NCBI GenBank assembly: GCA_028023455.1
Contig: JAQFVV010001011.1
Coordinates: 1-64,000 of the forward strand
DNA length: 64,000 nt
Source: Epiperipatus broadwayi
Lineage: Eukaryota > Onychophora > Udeonychophora > Euonychophora > Peripatidae
Direction of reading: 5' to 3'
Part shown: in pieces, positions 12,428 through 23,961 of the stretch
Numbering within the stretch: the first letter of the stretch is position 1
Layout of the letters: the number at the start of each line of letters is the position of its first letter
Made by a program: the position numbers and the translations under genes
The notes under the pieces: generated by a model
The model's input: the letters and a program-made list of their open reading frames with translations, nothing else
What the model was told of the DNA's origin: nothing
Databases searched by the model: none

Positions 12428-12676
12428 TATATGTAATATACAAATCAATATATATCAAAATACAGTACAATTTATATAAATTATATTCTTTTAGAAGTAC
12501 TTTCGACTATACACTTTGTAGTCTTTATCAACTATATAACGTTGAATAATCAAAAAACCAACGTTATATAGTTGATAAAGACTACAAAGTGTATAGTCGA
12601 AAGTGCTTCTAAAAGAATATAATTTATATAAATTGTACTGTATTTTGATATATATTGATTTGTATATTATATATAC
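12428..12676. repeat. Near-perfect palindrome of Penelope-like terminal sequence
   Basis: Arms 12428-12544 and 12559-12676 are almost exact reverse complements (one internal mismatch, T/C in AGAAG[T/C]ACTTTCG, plus slippage at the TA-rich ends) with a 14-nt loop. Each arm carries AGACTACAAAGTGTATAGTC then GAAAGTGCTTCTAA, matching in architecture the termini of the Penelope dimers at 26.4 and 53.6 kb. On the plus strand this looks like a hammerhead: stem I side TATAG, TTGATAA at 12572-12578, stem II GACTA/TAGTC, GAAA at 12599-12602, then AGTGCT, T and CTA. Confidence 0.8.
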
Positions 12677-12684
12677 ATATATAT

Positions 12685-15600
12685 TGTAACTTAATAAAGA
12701 ATTAAAAAAAATAATTAGCTTAGTAATTACGTTGATCAAAAGGATTATAATATATTATTTAATTAAGAAATTAAGAAAAAGAATTGTAACTCAAGTTTTA
12801 TATCAAAGAGAAAAGAATTAAACATTGTAACTTGCTGTGCATAAGCTATTAAATAAAAGATCAGACTGAAATATCAATCATATTAAGGGACATTGGATTC
12901 AATGAAACAAACTTCTATAATTAGATTTCTCATGATATCACAATATTAATAATTATAAACAAATTATTAAGAATGAACTACTATAACTCAGGTATATGGA
13001 AATCAAGTGAGTGAGTACACTGGTAACTCAATCAAATATCTCTCAATATATCCAACTGTAGATTTTACTCACTTTCATTTCTTGGTTTGATGTTAAGTGC
13101 ATATTTAAACAAATACCAAGTGAATATGGTCTAGCAGGGCGCCACTAGATTATCTGAATCTAGACACAGTTATATCTAATAACCTTTTCACATGTACTGG
13201 GTTTGAATCCCCTTTTGGTACTTTATTTCTAATAAAAATGAGAGATTTTGCTTTTAGAGCCATATCACTGTATGCACTAATATTTAGGTAAGCATAAAAC
13301 ATCTTTAAACCAAAGTGGAGTATATAAAATTCATTAGACATAAATCATTTCTTAGAGCTTAACATAATAAATGTGTTTCAATATTTTTTATAAGTTTTAC
13401 TAGCTCAGATTATATGATTAATTGAGGATAGCAATTCACTCATCCTTGCATGAAATAGATGATGGGATGGTGGTTATGATAATTATTCAGAAATCACTAA
13501 ATACTATGAAATCAATATTTATTTATGGCCTTTAAACATTTAAACAGCTCATTAATTAAAATGTGATGATGATGATGATGTTAATGACAAAGATAATGGG
13601 TTCAACCACAGCTTTAGGACTAAGCCTAAACATAAACCTATTTTTATAAAGAAATTCATAATCATTGCCTAATTTTAGTATATCTAATTGGAACTTAAAT
13701 AGCTAATATTCACCTTGATGATGAATAATCACACTTAATAAAGACTACTCTTAATGAAATATATACACCTCATTTAATAAAACAAATTAACATTTATTAA
13801 TGCATTACTAATATCTATATGAAAATTTATAGATAAACATGAAAATTGATATGAATAATAATAAAAATAATAATTGATTATATTGCAATCTTTAGATTAA
13901 TTTCAAGTCCTCCCCCCTTTCCCATCAAATGTATATGGTATTAAATTGGGTAACCGATTTGCTAAAATGCTCCATCCACAAGAAAAGTATTTCATAAAAA
14001 AAATATTCACTCATTGGCACACATACCTTATAATCTAACATGTAAGCAGAATGTTAAAAAAAATGTTAGTAGAATTGGAAAGAGCAAGTTTTAGAAACAA
14101 GTTTTAAATCATTTTCTCTCCCTCCCTTCTACACTCTGAAACCTATACTTTCTTAAAACAAAATAATTTAATATTTTAATACTGCTTATTCCTGCACATT
14201 CACTCGAAATTATACACAGATAAAGTATTATTATGTATGTGTGTGTTTACCCCATAAAAACCAAAATATTATTTAAAACCTAAAATAATAATACAAAAAA
14301 TTATTTTACACGTTAATATTTCATAACTGTAAATTAATAAACAAATAATTTTGATACATTCAAAATTATTTATGAAGCTCAAGGTTATTATTAGTAAGAA
14401 ATTATTGGTTTTAATCTATCTGAATTGTCTTTAAAAGTTCTTTAAATAAAATATACCACTTTACTGCTAAAAGTTTATTAAGACTCTGATATCATAAAGA
14501 AAATAGATATAAAAAGTCATATTACCAATCCTTTGTTTTGTGGTGAACTTCCAAGGGCTCAAACTTATCTTGTATAATGTCTATATTTCTGCAGCTACCA
14601 TTTCTGTTTTATGTTGGAACAATCTCTTTCTTGAGGTGTATAATTGTTTGATGATGATGATCCTATTGAGGTTATTTGCTTTAGTGGACAATTTGGAAAT
14701 CATTATATTAATTTTTCTTCTCTTCCTGTCAAGCATGATTCTTTTAGTGGATGAAGTACAGCAGTTGTTTTCATGTTTATAAATTTTCTGGGTTTAAACT
14801 CAGTTACTGGAACAATTAATTGGACTTTATGATTTAATATTTATCAGTAGATTACTCTTTTCTTCTGATTTTAAATGCAGCTGAATGTTTTCTTCTTTCT
14901 GATTAAAAACATCTTATTTCTCTCGGTCAGTTGAAAGGTGTAGAATATTATTTTTTCAGACATGACATCTTTTCTTTCCTATATGATGTTCTAGTTGATG
15001 ATGAGTCTGGTAGACAGATGGAACATATATTAATTTTTCTTACCCCGCCATTCTTATATTTTCAACCTTTAAAACTTGATATAAAATAATGATTTAAAAA
15101 AAAAGGTTATCTAGCAGAATTAAAAATGTTTGTCTGCTTTAGTTTCAATAATTTTTAAAAAGTCTCTCTATCACAAATGTTATAATAATAATTCCCCAAC
15201 CAATTTTCCACACTATTTTTATATCCAATTTTTGAGTCAACTCACCCAATTAGAGTGATAGTGTGACTTTCTATTTTTGACCAATTCATTTTTAGTTGGA
15301 AAGTGCAATCTCTTTTAGGAACATTAAAAAAAAATCACATGCCTGGTTTCAGACAAACTTTTGTCTTGAACAAAAAAAATAGTCTTATTCCCTTTTCCTC
15401 ACATATATCTGTAATATCTAAAATTGGAGCTTCTTTCTTTTGATCTTAAGATGAGACAATTTCAAAATTAGAGTTCCCACCAAGCTTAAACTCCAAAATG
15501 ACATACAATCATTTACAAAAACAAAATTGCTACAAAAATATATATCTGATTCAACAGATTTTCTCCCTTAACACAAAATTGTAAAAAAAATAATTTGACA

Positions 15601-16192
15601 GATTTAACCCTTCTTCCTTTCAATATATAATAAATGTAAATTTCGGTATGTAGTGTACATACATACTTTTATCATTTCAAATCATTCATAAACTGTCCAT
15701 CAAAATAATATGAATTCTAGTTTAGAAATTATAACCCCAATATTTAAAATTAAATCCTTAGCTTTTAAATCCAAATTACAATTATAGAAAAGCAAAATAG
15801 AAGTATAGAATAAGATTTTAAAATTGATCAAGCATAGGTTAGTTTTAAAGAAAGATTAATATCTGAAATATAAAAGTGGCTAACTAAATAGCTTTTATAA
15901 CACACACTGCCTATACATATGTGTTATATCTTTGCTTTTCAACAGAAAAATTAAATATTGAATAGTTTAAATGTATGTATTACCTTTCTATCAACACACA
16001 AACAAATAAAGAATATAATTGTTGACCCACTCTCTTTCTGTCTAAAGCTTTTAGAACTTGATCTTGTGGGGTTTAAACTTGGGTGTCCTACAGCTTCCTT
16101 TTTAGATAATAATGTGATGATGATTTTTGTTTTACATTTTCTTACATGCATATTACTATAAATTTAGCTAATGACTAAATTGTAATGGCACA
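12685..16192 (-). repeat. 3' LTR of the LARD-like element
   Basis: About 3508 nt, TGTAAC...GGCACA on the plus strand. It contains short frames shared with the other LTR (near 13150-13341, 14540-14782 and 15951-16161), none resembling a known protein; they are conserved because the LTRs are copies, not necessarily because they code. Confidence 0.85.
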
Positions 16193-16210
16193 ACATCCCC
16201 CCCTTCAACT
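16193..16210 (-). promoter_or_regulatory. Polypurine tract
   Basis: On the minus strand AGTTGAAGGGGGGGATGT lies immediately before the LTR start TGTGCC. This is where plus-strand DNA synthesis would be primed. Confidence 0.7.
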
Positions 16211-16684
16211 AAAATCATCAGCACTTTTGTTTTAACTATATCTAATAAAAAATTCTAACTATTAAAATACACTAATAATAATAACACACTAATAAAAAAA
16301 TTTCTAACTACTGGTAAACATAATACTTTTCATTAGAAAACTTAAATTTGATTTATTTAGATATCTTTGCCAAGCTACTCTGCTGAAGTATAAGGGATCA
16401 AACTCCTAGCATTATAGGTTCCCTTATTCCCATCAAGAGTAGCAAGCATAAAGGCATGCTCTCCTATTTTCTTGGTAATTTGGAATGGCTTTTTCTTTTC
16501 AAACCATATTGTGTTCTGCATAAAAATGAATATGTACATCCAGTCCCTTTTTAATATTTCCATTTTTCATCTTGACTGGATATTTATAAAACATATCCGG
16601 AGGATTTATTTTATATAACCTCCTATTACAGACTCCATCTAGAAATATGGATTCTAGTTACCATACATAATATGCCTTGAAGTT

Positions 16685-17060
16685 TTTCAGAGAGATTGGC
16701 TTTCTATATTATACATAATTCATCCTTACATCTTCCAGAGATGTTGATTCTCTGGGCCATGTATAATTTATTTTTACATTTTCAAGAAAGGTTGACTCTG
16801 TGTACCATATATAAGGCACATTTAAATTTTCCAGAGACATAGATTCCTTGTTCCATATGTAATGGACATTTAAACTCTTCAGATAGATTCACTCTCTGCA
16901 CCAGATATAGTTTATGTTTGACTTTTCCAGAGCAGTTGAATTTTTCAGAGAGATAGACTCTCTTAATTTTATCCACCTCATCTGGTGCATGGAGTTTTTT
17001 CTCCCACTCTTTTTTCCTTCTTTTCACTTTATTATCTACCCCAATTTGCTCTCTGGCCAT
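16685..17060 (-). pseudogene. Retroelement ORF with 16-residue tandem repeats
   Basis: The open part at 16782-17060 (92 codons) starts MAREQIGVDNKVKRRKKEW and then runs into a 16-residue repeat. Its pattern is roughly (Y/H)-(L/M)-x-x-(R/G)-V-(N/Y)-(L/V)-S-(E/G)-(E/K)-F-K-C-x-L, seen as VNLSEEFKCPL and YVSGKFKCAL. At the DNA level the period is 48 bp: CAG-containing boundaries at about 16688, 16736, 16784, 16832, 16880 and 16928. Repeats continue beyond the stop with in-frame stops, so the 3' part is decayed. It lies where gag would be, downstream of the coiled-coil ORF. I do not recognise the family. Confidence 0.6.
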
Positions 17061-17153
17061 CTCCTCATGTACTCTCTTTACTGGGAGACTTGGTTTTGCA
17101 GCTACTATTGGACTTTCTCCTTCTGGGAACTTATCCTCTCTCAGTGTACTAGC

Positions 17154-17450
17154 TCATTTATTTATTGTCTCATATAACATCTCATTCCTTTCCCTATTAT
17201 CAGTGGTCTGGCTATCCAGCTTATCATTTAACACTGGTAAGCCCTGACTACCTTCTATTACACTTTCTGTAGTTTTCTCTATATGAGGTTTTTCGATCTC
17301 TGTTTCCCAGGCCATGATCATTCGATTGTTGCTTTCAATAGAGCTATCTATTTTTGCTTTTAGATCTTCTCTCAAACTTTCTATAGTTTTCTCTACAGAT
17401 TGCCTTATCTTTTGATCTAGATTTTCTATACTTTTTATACTTTTCTCCAT
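17154..17450 (-). CDS. Predicted coiled-coil ORF, possible gag-like protein
   Basis: 98 codons from ATG at 17450. It is highly charged, with repeated Glu/Lys and Ile/Leu spacing (MEKSIKSIENLDQKIRQSVE and SLREDLKAKIDSSIE) that suggests coiled coil. The next frame at 17060 may be its continuation, interrupted by stops and a frame change, together forming a gag-like reading frame. It lies in the interior of the LTR element with no pol domain downstream. Not assignable to a known family; a structural, RNA-packaging role is only inferred from position. Confidence 0.45.
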   Translation of the reverse strand: MEKSIKSIENLDQKIRQSVEKTIESLREDLKAKIDSSIESNNRMIMAWETEIEKPHIEKTTESVIEGSQGLPVLNDKLDSQTTDNRERNEMLYETINK

Positions 17451-18039
17451 CTTTTGTTTTAGATTTACGATCCCTTGCTTACTATTTTCTCTTAGACTTT
17501 TATTACTTTCTCATTATCTTCCCTTAGAATTTCGAACATCTGCATTATCATTTCCATCACTTCCATTTCACCCTTATTAATTTTACTATATTTTCAATAT
17601 ATTTAATATACATCTCATCTGTGCTTCCCTGACCACCAAAAATGTACACATCTTTTCCTTGTCTGACACCTATCTTTGACTAACTAACTGATTTGCTTTT
17701 CACCTTATCATGCATTACAAATACAAAAAATATTTAATATCCTTATTTGATGAATTACACAATGGTCTATATAGTGCATGTTTGTCTGCAATAGCCCAAA
17801 TTATACATTCATCCATTCTCCTAGAGATCCGACAGATATTGACAGTCCACAGAATGACCAGCAGTTCACAATCTTGAGAGAAATAAAAGAATTCAGTCAC
17901 AGTACTACAATTACACAATGCATCATGAGCACTCAGAAGATCATCCCAATTTGATCACTATTAACTACCACAACCCTTGATTGAATGATGCAAACTCTGT
18001 TACAATAAATGAAGTATTAAGTCTTAGGGACTAAATAGA

Positions 18040-18330
18040 TAAACTATGCCTTGCTCTCTCTCTTGGAGTCTTATGTGGCAAGTATCAAGGAATGCCCTGC
18101 TTATTATAGACTACAGAAAACTAAGCCTTGCTCTCTGTCTTGGAGACTTATAGGCTGATATCATGGCAGGATTGCTGTTAACTGCTTCATGATAAAATAA
18201 AAATAACATATAAAGTGGATTGGAAAACTATGCCATGCTCTCTCTTTTGGAGACTTATAGGCTGATATCATGGCAGGACTGCTGTTAACTGCTTCATGAT
18301 AAAATAAAGATAACTTATAAATTGGGTTGG
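18040..18330. repeat. 107-bp tandem repeat in the element's leader
   Basis: The block CTATGCC(T/A)TGCTCTCTCT ... GGAGACTTATAGGCTGATAT ... TGCTTCATGATAAAATAAA starts at about 18117 and again at 18224, with a partial copy from 18040. In element orientation it lies between the primer-binding site and the coiled-coil ORF, i.e. in the untranslated leader. Confidence 0.85.
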
Positions 18331-19030
18331 AGCAGTGAATGGGTTTGATCATTCATGGGTTACATGAAAACATAGCATTCTCAAGGCAATGGCAAAACTG
18401 TCCACTCATCATAAAAACTGCAATGTAACCAACCAAACTCCAATGATCAAATATCCAATCCAACCTCCAAAATCATAGACTTTTTACAAAATGAACTCCC
18501 CAAACACACATGAGACTACTATCCCATAATTCATCACTATTACTCTGCCTATCCTATCTGCCAATAAATCATTTTAATATTCCAAAAAAAAATTCTATTA
18601 TTTATTTCACCACTATCTTAAGTTGTGATATACATCTATTTTCAAAATTGATAAAAATAAAACTAAGCTGTTTTATGGTTTACCCATTTTATCATCATCA
18701 TTGAAAAATTAAATCATATTAAATGTCATCATATACAAATCTAAAATAAGACTGTATGGCCAAGAAAATTTTGTAAGACAAAAAAAAAATGTTTACTGAA
18801 AAAAAAATTTTACTAAAAAAAAAAAAATTCTTTTTTTAACCACACATCTTCTATCATTCTATAGACTCCCTTTTTCAGGTATATGCTAAAATATCAAGCC
18901 CAAGTTGGGCATTCATTGTAACTTAAATTTTGATCAGAAAGATATTAAGATAAAATATTACCATTATAAATATTTTTACCTGAGTCCAAAGGCATTGTAG
19001 CCAAAAATATATGAAAACATCAAAATGCTT

Positions 19031-19048
19031 ATCTCAAACATATTGCCA
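19031..19048 (-). promoter_or_regulatory. Putative primer-binding site
   Basis: On the minus strand TGGCAATATGTTTGAGAT begins one base after the LTR end. TGG complements the CCA tail of a tRNA. I cannot assign the tRNA from sequence alone. Confidence 0.5.
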
Positions 19049-19049
19049 T

Positions 19050-22000
19050 TGTAACATAAATAAAGAATTCAAAAGAAATGATTAGCTTAGTAATTACATT
19101 GATCAAAAGGATTATAATATATTATTTAATTAAGAAATTAAGAAAAAGAATTGTAACTCAAGTTTTATATCAAAGAGAAAAGAATTAAACATTGTAACTT
19201 GCTGAGCATAAGTTATTAAACAAAAGATCAGACTGAGTTATCAATCATATTAAAGGTCATTGGATTCAATGAAACATACTTCTATAATTAGATTTCTCAA
19301 GATATCACAATATCAATAATTAATTAGGTTTCTCAAGATATCACAATATTAATAATTATAAACAAATTATTAAGAATGAACTACTATAACTCAGGTATAT
19401 GGAAATCAAGTGAGTGAGTACACTGGTAACTCAATCAAATATCTCTCAATATATCCAACTGTAGATTTTACTCACTTTCATTTCTTGGTTTGATGTTAAG
19501 TGCATATTTAAACAAATACCAAGTGAATATGGTCTAGCAGGGCGCCACTAGATTATCTGAATCTAGACACAGTTATATCTAATAACCTTTTTACATGTAC
19601 TGGGTTTGAATCCCCTTTTGGTACTTTATTTCTAATAAAAATGAGAGATTTTGCTTTTAGAGCCATATCACTGTATGCACTAATATTTAGGTAAGCATAA
19701 AACATCCTTAAACCAAAGTGGAGTATATAAAATTCATAAGACATAAATCATTTCTTAGAGCTTAACATAATAAATGTGTTTCAATATTTTTTATAAGTTT
19801 TACTAGCTCAGATTATATGATTAATTTAGGATAGCAATTCACTCATCCTTGCATGAAATAGATGGTGGGATGGTGGTTATGATAATTATTCAGAAATCAC
19901 TAAATACTATGAAATCAATATTTATTTATAGCCTTTAAAGATTTAAACAGCTCATTAATTAAAATGTGATGATGATGATGATGATGATAATGAAAAAGAT
20001 AATGGTTTCAACCACAGCTTTAGGACTAAGCCTAATCATAAACCTAATTTTTATAAAAAAATTCATAATCATTGCCTAATTTTAGTATATCTAATTGGAA
20101 CTTAAATAGCTAATATTCACCTTGATGATGAATAATCACATTTAATAAAGACTACTCTTAATGAAATATACACGCCTCGTTTAATAAAACAAATTAACAT
20201 TTATTAATGCATTACTAATATCTACATGAAAATTTGTAGATAAACATGAAAATTGATATGAATAATAATAACAATAATAATTGATTATATTGCAATCTTC
20301 AGATTAATTTCAAGTTCTTCTCCCTTTCCCGTCAAATGTATATGGTATTAAATTGGGTAACCGATTTGTTAAAATGTTCCATCCACAAGAAAAGTATTTC
20401 ATAAAAAAAATATTCACTCTTTGGCACACATACCTTATAATCTAACATGTAAGCAGAGTGTTAAAAAAAATGTTAGTAGAATTGGAAACAGCACATTTTA
20501 GAAATAAGTTTGAAATCATTTTCTCCCCCTCCCTTCTACACTCTGAAACCTATACTTTTTTAAGACCAAATAATTTAATATTTTAATACTGCTTATTCCT
20601 TCACATTCACTCACAATTACACACAGATAATGTATGTGTGTGTTTACCCCGTAAAAACCAAAATATTATTTAAAACCAAAATAATAATACAAAAAATTAT
20701 TTTACACGTTAATATTTCATAACTGTAAATTAATAAACAAATAATTTTGATACATTCAAAATCATTTATGAAGCTCAAGGTTATTATTAGTAAGAAATTA
20801 TTGGCTTTAATCAATCTGAATTGTCTTTAAAAGTTCTTTACATAAAATATACCACTTTATTGCTAAAAGTTTATTAAGACTCTGATATCATAAAAAAAAT
20901 AGATATAAAAAGTCATATTACCGATCCTTTGTTTTGTGGCATACTTCCAAGGGCTCAAACTTATCTTGTATAATGTCAATATTTCTGCAGCTACCATTTC
21001 CGTTTTATGTTGGAACAATCTCTTTCTTGAGGTGTATAATTGTTTGATGATGATGATCCTATTGAGGTTATTTGCTTTAGTGGACAATTTGGAAATCATT
21101 ATATTAATTTTTCTTCTCTTCCTGTCAAGCATGATTCTTTTAGTGGATGAAGTACAGTAGTTGTTTTCACGTTTATAAATTTTCTGGGTTTAAACTCAGT
21201 TACTGGACCAATTAATTGGACTTGATGATTTAATATTTATTAGTAGATTATTCTTTTTCTCCTGATTTTAAATGCAGATGAATGTTTTCCTTTTTCTGTT
21301 TAAAAACATCCTATTTCTCTCCGTCAGTTGAAAGGTGTAGAATATTATTTATCAGACATCTTTTTTTCCTATATGATGTGCTAGTTGATGATGAGTCTGG
21401 TAGACAGTTGAGACATATATTATTTTTTCTTACCCTGCCATCCTTATATTTGCAACATTCAAAACTTGATATAGAAAAAATGATTTAAAAAAAAAAATGG
21501 TTATCTAGCAGAATTAAAAATGTTTGTCTGCTTTAGTTTCAGTAATTTTTAAAAAGTCTCTCTAATACAAATATTATAATAATAATCCCTCAACCAATTT
21601 TCCAGACTGCTTTTATATCTGATTTTTGAGTCAACTCACCCAATTAGAGTGATAGTGTGACTTGCTATTTTTGACCAATTCATTTTTAGTTGGAAAGTGC
21701 AATCTTTTTAGAAACATTTAAAAAAATCACATACCTGGTTTTCAGACAAACTTTTGTCTTGAAGAAAAAAAATAGTTTTAATCCCTTTTCTTTACATATA
21801 TCTGTAATATCTAAAATTGGGGCTTTTTTCATTTGATCTTAAGAAGAGACAATTTCAAATTTGGAGTTCTCACCAAGCTTAAACTCCAAAATGACAAACA
21901 AATCATTTACAAAAACAAAATTGCTACAAAAATATATATCTGATTTAACAGATTTTCTCCCTTAACACAAAATTGTAAAAAAAAAGAATTTGACAGATTT

Positions 22001-22587
22001 AACCCGTCTTCCTTTCAATATATAATAAATGTAAATTTCTGTATGTAATGTACACACATACTTTTATCATTTCAAATCATTCATAAACTGTCCATCAAAA
22101 TAATATAAATGCTAGTTTAGAAATTATAATCCTAATATTTAAAATTAAATCCTTAGCTTTTAAATCCAAATTCCAATTATAGAAAAGCAAAATAGAAGTA
22201 TAGAATAAGATTTTAGAATTGATCAAGCATAGGTTAGTTTTAAAGAAAGATTAATATCTGAAATATAAAAGTGGCTAACTAAATAGCTTTTATAACACAC
22301 ACTGCCTATACATATGCATTATAACTTTGCTTTTCAACAGAAAAATTAAATATTGAATAGTTTAAATGTGTGTATTACCTTTCTATCAACACACAAACAA
22401 ATAAAGAATATAATTATTGACCCACTCTCGTTCTGTCTAAAGCTTTTAGAACTTGAGCTTGTAGGGTTTAAACTTGGGTACCCTACTGCTTTCTTTTTAG
22501 ATAAAAATGTGATGATGATTTTTGTTTTACATTTTATTACATGCACATTACTATAAATTTAGCTAATGACTAAATTGTAATGGCACA
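19050..22587 (-). repeat. 5' LTR of the LARD-like element
   Basis: About 3538 nt, collinear with 12685-16192 apart from small indels, including a duplicated 40-bp TAATTAGATTTCTCAAGATATC segment near 19277-19345. Ends GGCACA at 22587. Confidence 0.85.
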
Positions 22588-23214
22588 ATATATATATATA
22601 TTGATTTACTAATTAAAATAAAATTTTATACATCACTAATGGGATATTTTTTGTTCTCGAAATCACTCCACAAGCAAAAAATCATCTTCAATTTTAATTT
22701 TTATAATGATCATCATAAAGTACCTATAGTTTATTTATGTATTTATAATTACTTTTAAAAATATTTGCAAAATATTTATTTTTTATAAAATATTTTAATT
22801 AGATTTGGATTTTATTCAAAAGTATTTATTTATTAACAATATAAGTTGAGAGAAATCACTAATAATGGAAACAGGAAGTTGTGCTTGGCTAACAAAATGG
22901 CTCTGTAATCATCACCTTTGTAAAACATCATAGATGTTATTTTTCTATCTTTTTTAATTATTATGTGTTAGTCAGATATTTTAAAATATTTTATTGTTTT
23001 ATGATTTTTTTACAAAAAAAATCATTTTGTTGTTATAAATTACATTCAAATAAATTTTATATTTTCATTGTCATTGATGAAGTAACTAAAGCTGTTATTC
23101 TATTGTATATTTTTATTTATTACTTTCACTTTATATTTAAAAGATGACATATAATATTTAGAAAATGTTTTTTATTTTTAAATTAAAATTTTTAATAAAT
23201 AATTTAAAATTAAA

Positions 23215-23262
23215 ACAGGCAAAACTTTCTGTACAGTGGTGCCACTCAAGAAATCATGACCA
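23215..23262 (-). repeat. Fragment of repeat family B
   Basis: AAACAGGCAAAACTTTCTGT then GTGGTGCCACTCA matches the minus-strand right end of family B (compare 61970-62010). No ribozyme motif remains. Confidence 0.6.
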
Positions 23263-23815
23263 TATAATCATTTAAAAAATCGGGAAATATAGTGAAAATT
23301 AACTGGTAGTTCATTAAAATAAATATAATTTTATATAAATAGTCCATAGGGACTACCAAAAAAATATGGCATAAAAGGGATAACGACTTAGAAACCGTAA
23401 TAAAAATGTGTTTCTGAAAATTATTTGTCATCGTGAAATTGCTTTATTGTAAAAATGTGTTTGCGGTGGGGAAGAAATAAAGAAATTATTATAATTCAAA
23501 TAGAGTTGAGTACATCCTCTTATATATATATAATACTTCTGAAAAATACCATTATATTATACTTAAAAAATATGAGCATATACATGCAAACATCATATAG
23601 GGAATATATAATTGTCAAAATAAACAATGCATTAAGCTCAACAAAAATGGGAAGTGTAATTTATTTTAAACATTATATATTTCTTAAAATACAAGTGTAT
23701 ATGTATGGGCAAATATTATATGTATATAAAGTCTTTCTAAGTTTATGACATATATTATTTTCTTTTAATTTCTAATATTTGGATAAAATAACATTCTTTC
23801 TTCTCAAAATCAATA

Positions 23816-23961
23816 TCTTAATGAAGAACTGTTATGTTTTATATAATAATGAGACTAAGCATGTAATTAAGAAAAATAATTCTTATATATATATTTGATA
23901 ATTGTCTGATCATTCAACCTTGTTATTATTTAACACAACAGTTCTTCATTAAGACTTTGAC
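23816..23961. repeat. Short inverted repeat, possible MITE
   Basis: ATCTTAATGAAGAACTGTT at the left is mirrored by AACAGTTCTTCATTAAGA at the right, about 18-bp perfect termini around an AT-rich core. Confidence 0.6.

Larger units (their letters stand above)
12685..22587 (-). mobile_element. Non-autonomous LTR retrotransposon with about 3.5-kb LTRs (LARD-like)
   Basis: Two direct repeats of about 3.5 kb bound a 2.86-kb interior. Both begin TGTAAC and end GGCACA on the plus strand, so they have TG...CA termini. On the minus strand the interior has a primer-binding-site-like TGGCAATATG one base inside the 5' LTR, and a purine tract (GAAGGGGGGGATGT) directly before the 3' LTR. Both ends abut TA-rich DNA with ATAT on each side, consistent with a 4-bp target duplication but not decisive in a TA repeat. 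No reverse transcriptase, integrase or protease is recognisable, so mobilisation would need another element's proteins. LTRs differ by roughly 4-6% where compared by eye, so the insertion is old but intact. It lies antisense in the intron between the TM1 and TM2 exons. A plain segmental duplication is the alternative and is less likely given the termini. Confidence 0.82.

Noticed and set aside
14540-14782. 80-codon frame conserved in both 3.5-kb repeats
   Set aside because: Conservation follows from LTR duplication; hydrophobic but without recognisable domain, and the second copy is shortened by a stop.
15951-16161. Overlapping frames on both strands, repeated at 22346-22556
   Set aside because: They are a chance stop-free stretch within the LTR, read on both strands; the repetition is due to LTR duplication.
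12685-22587. Segmental duplication of a 3.5-kb host segment
   Set aside because: The copies share exact TG...CA-type ends, and between them lie a primer-binding-site-like sequence and a polypurine tract in consistent orientation; LTR retrotransposon explains more.
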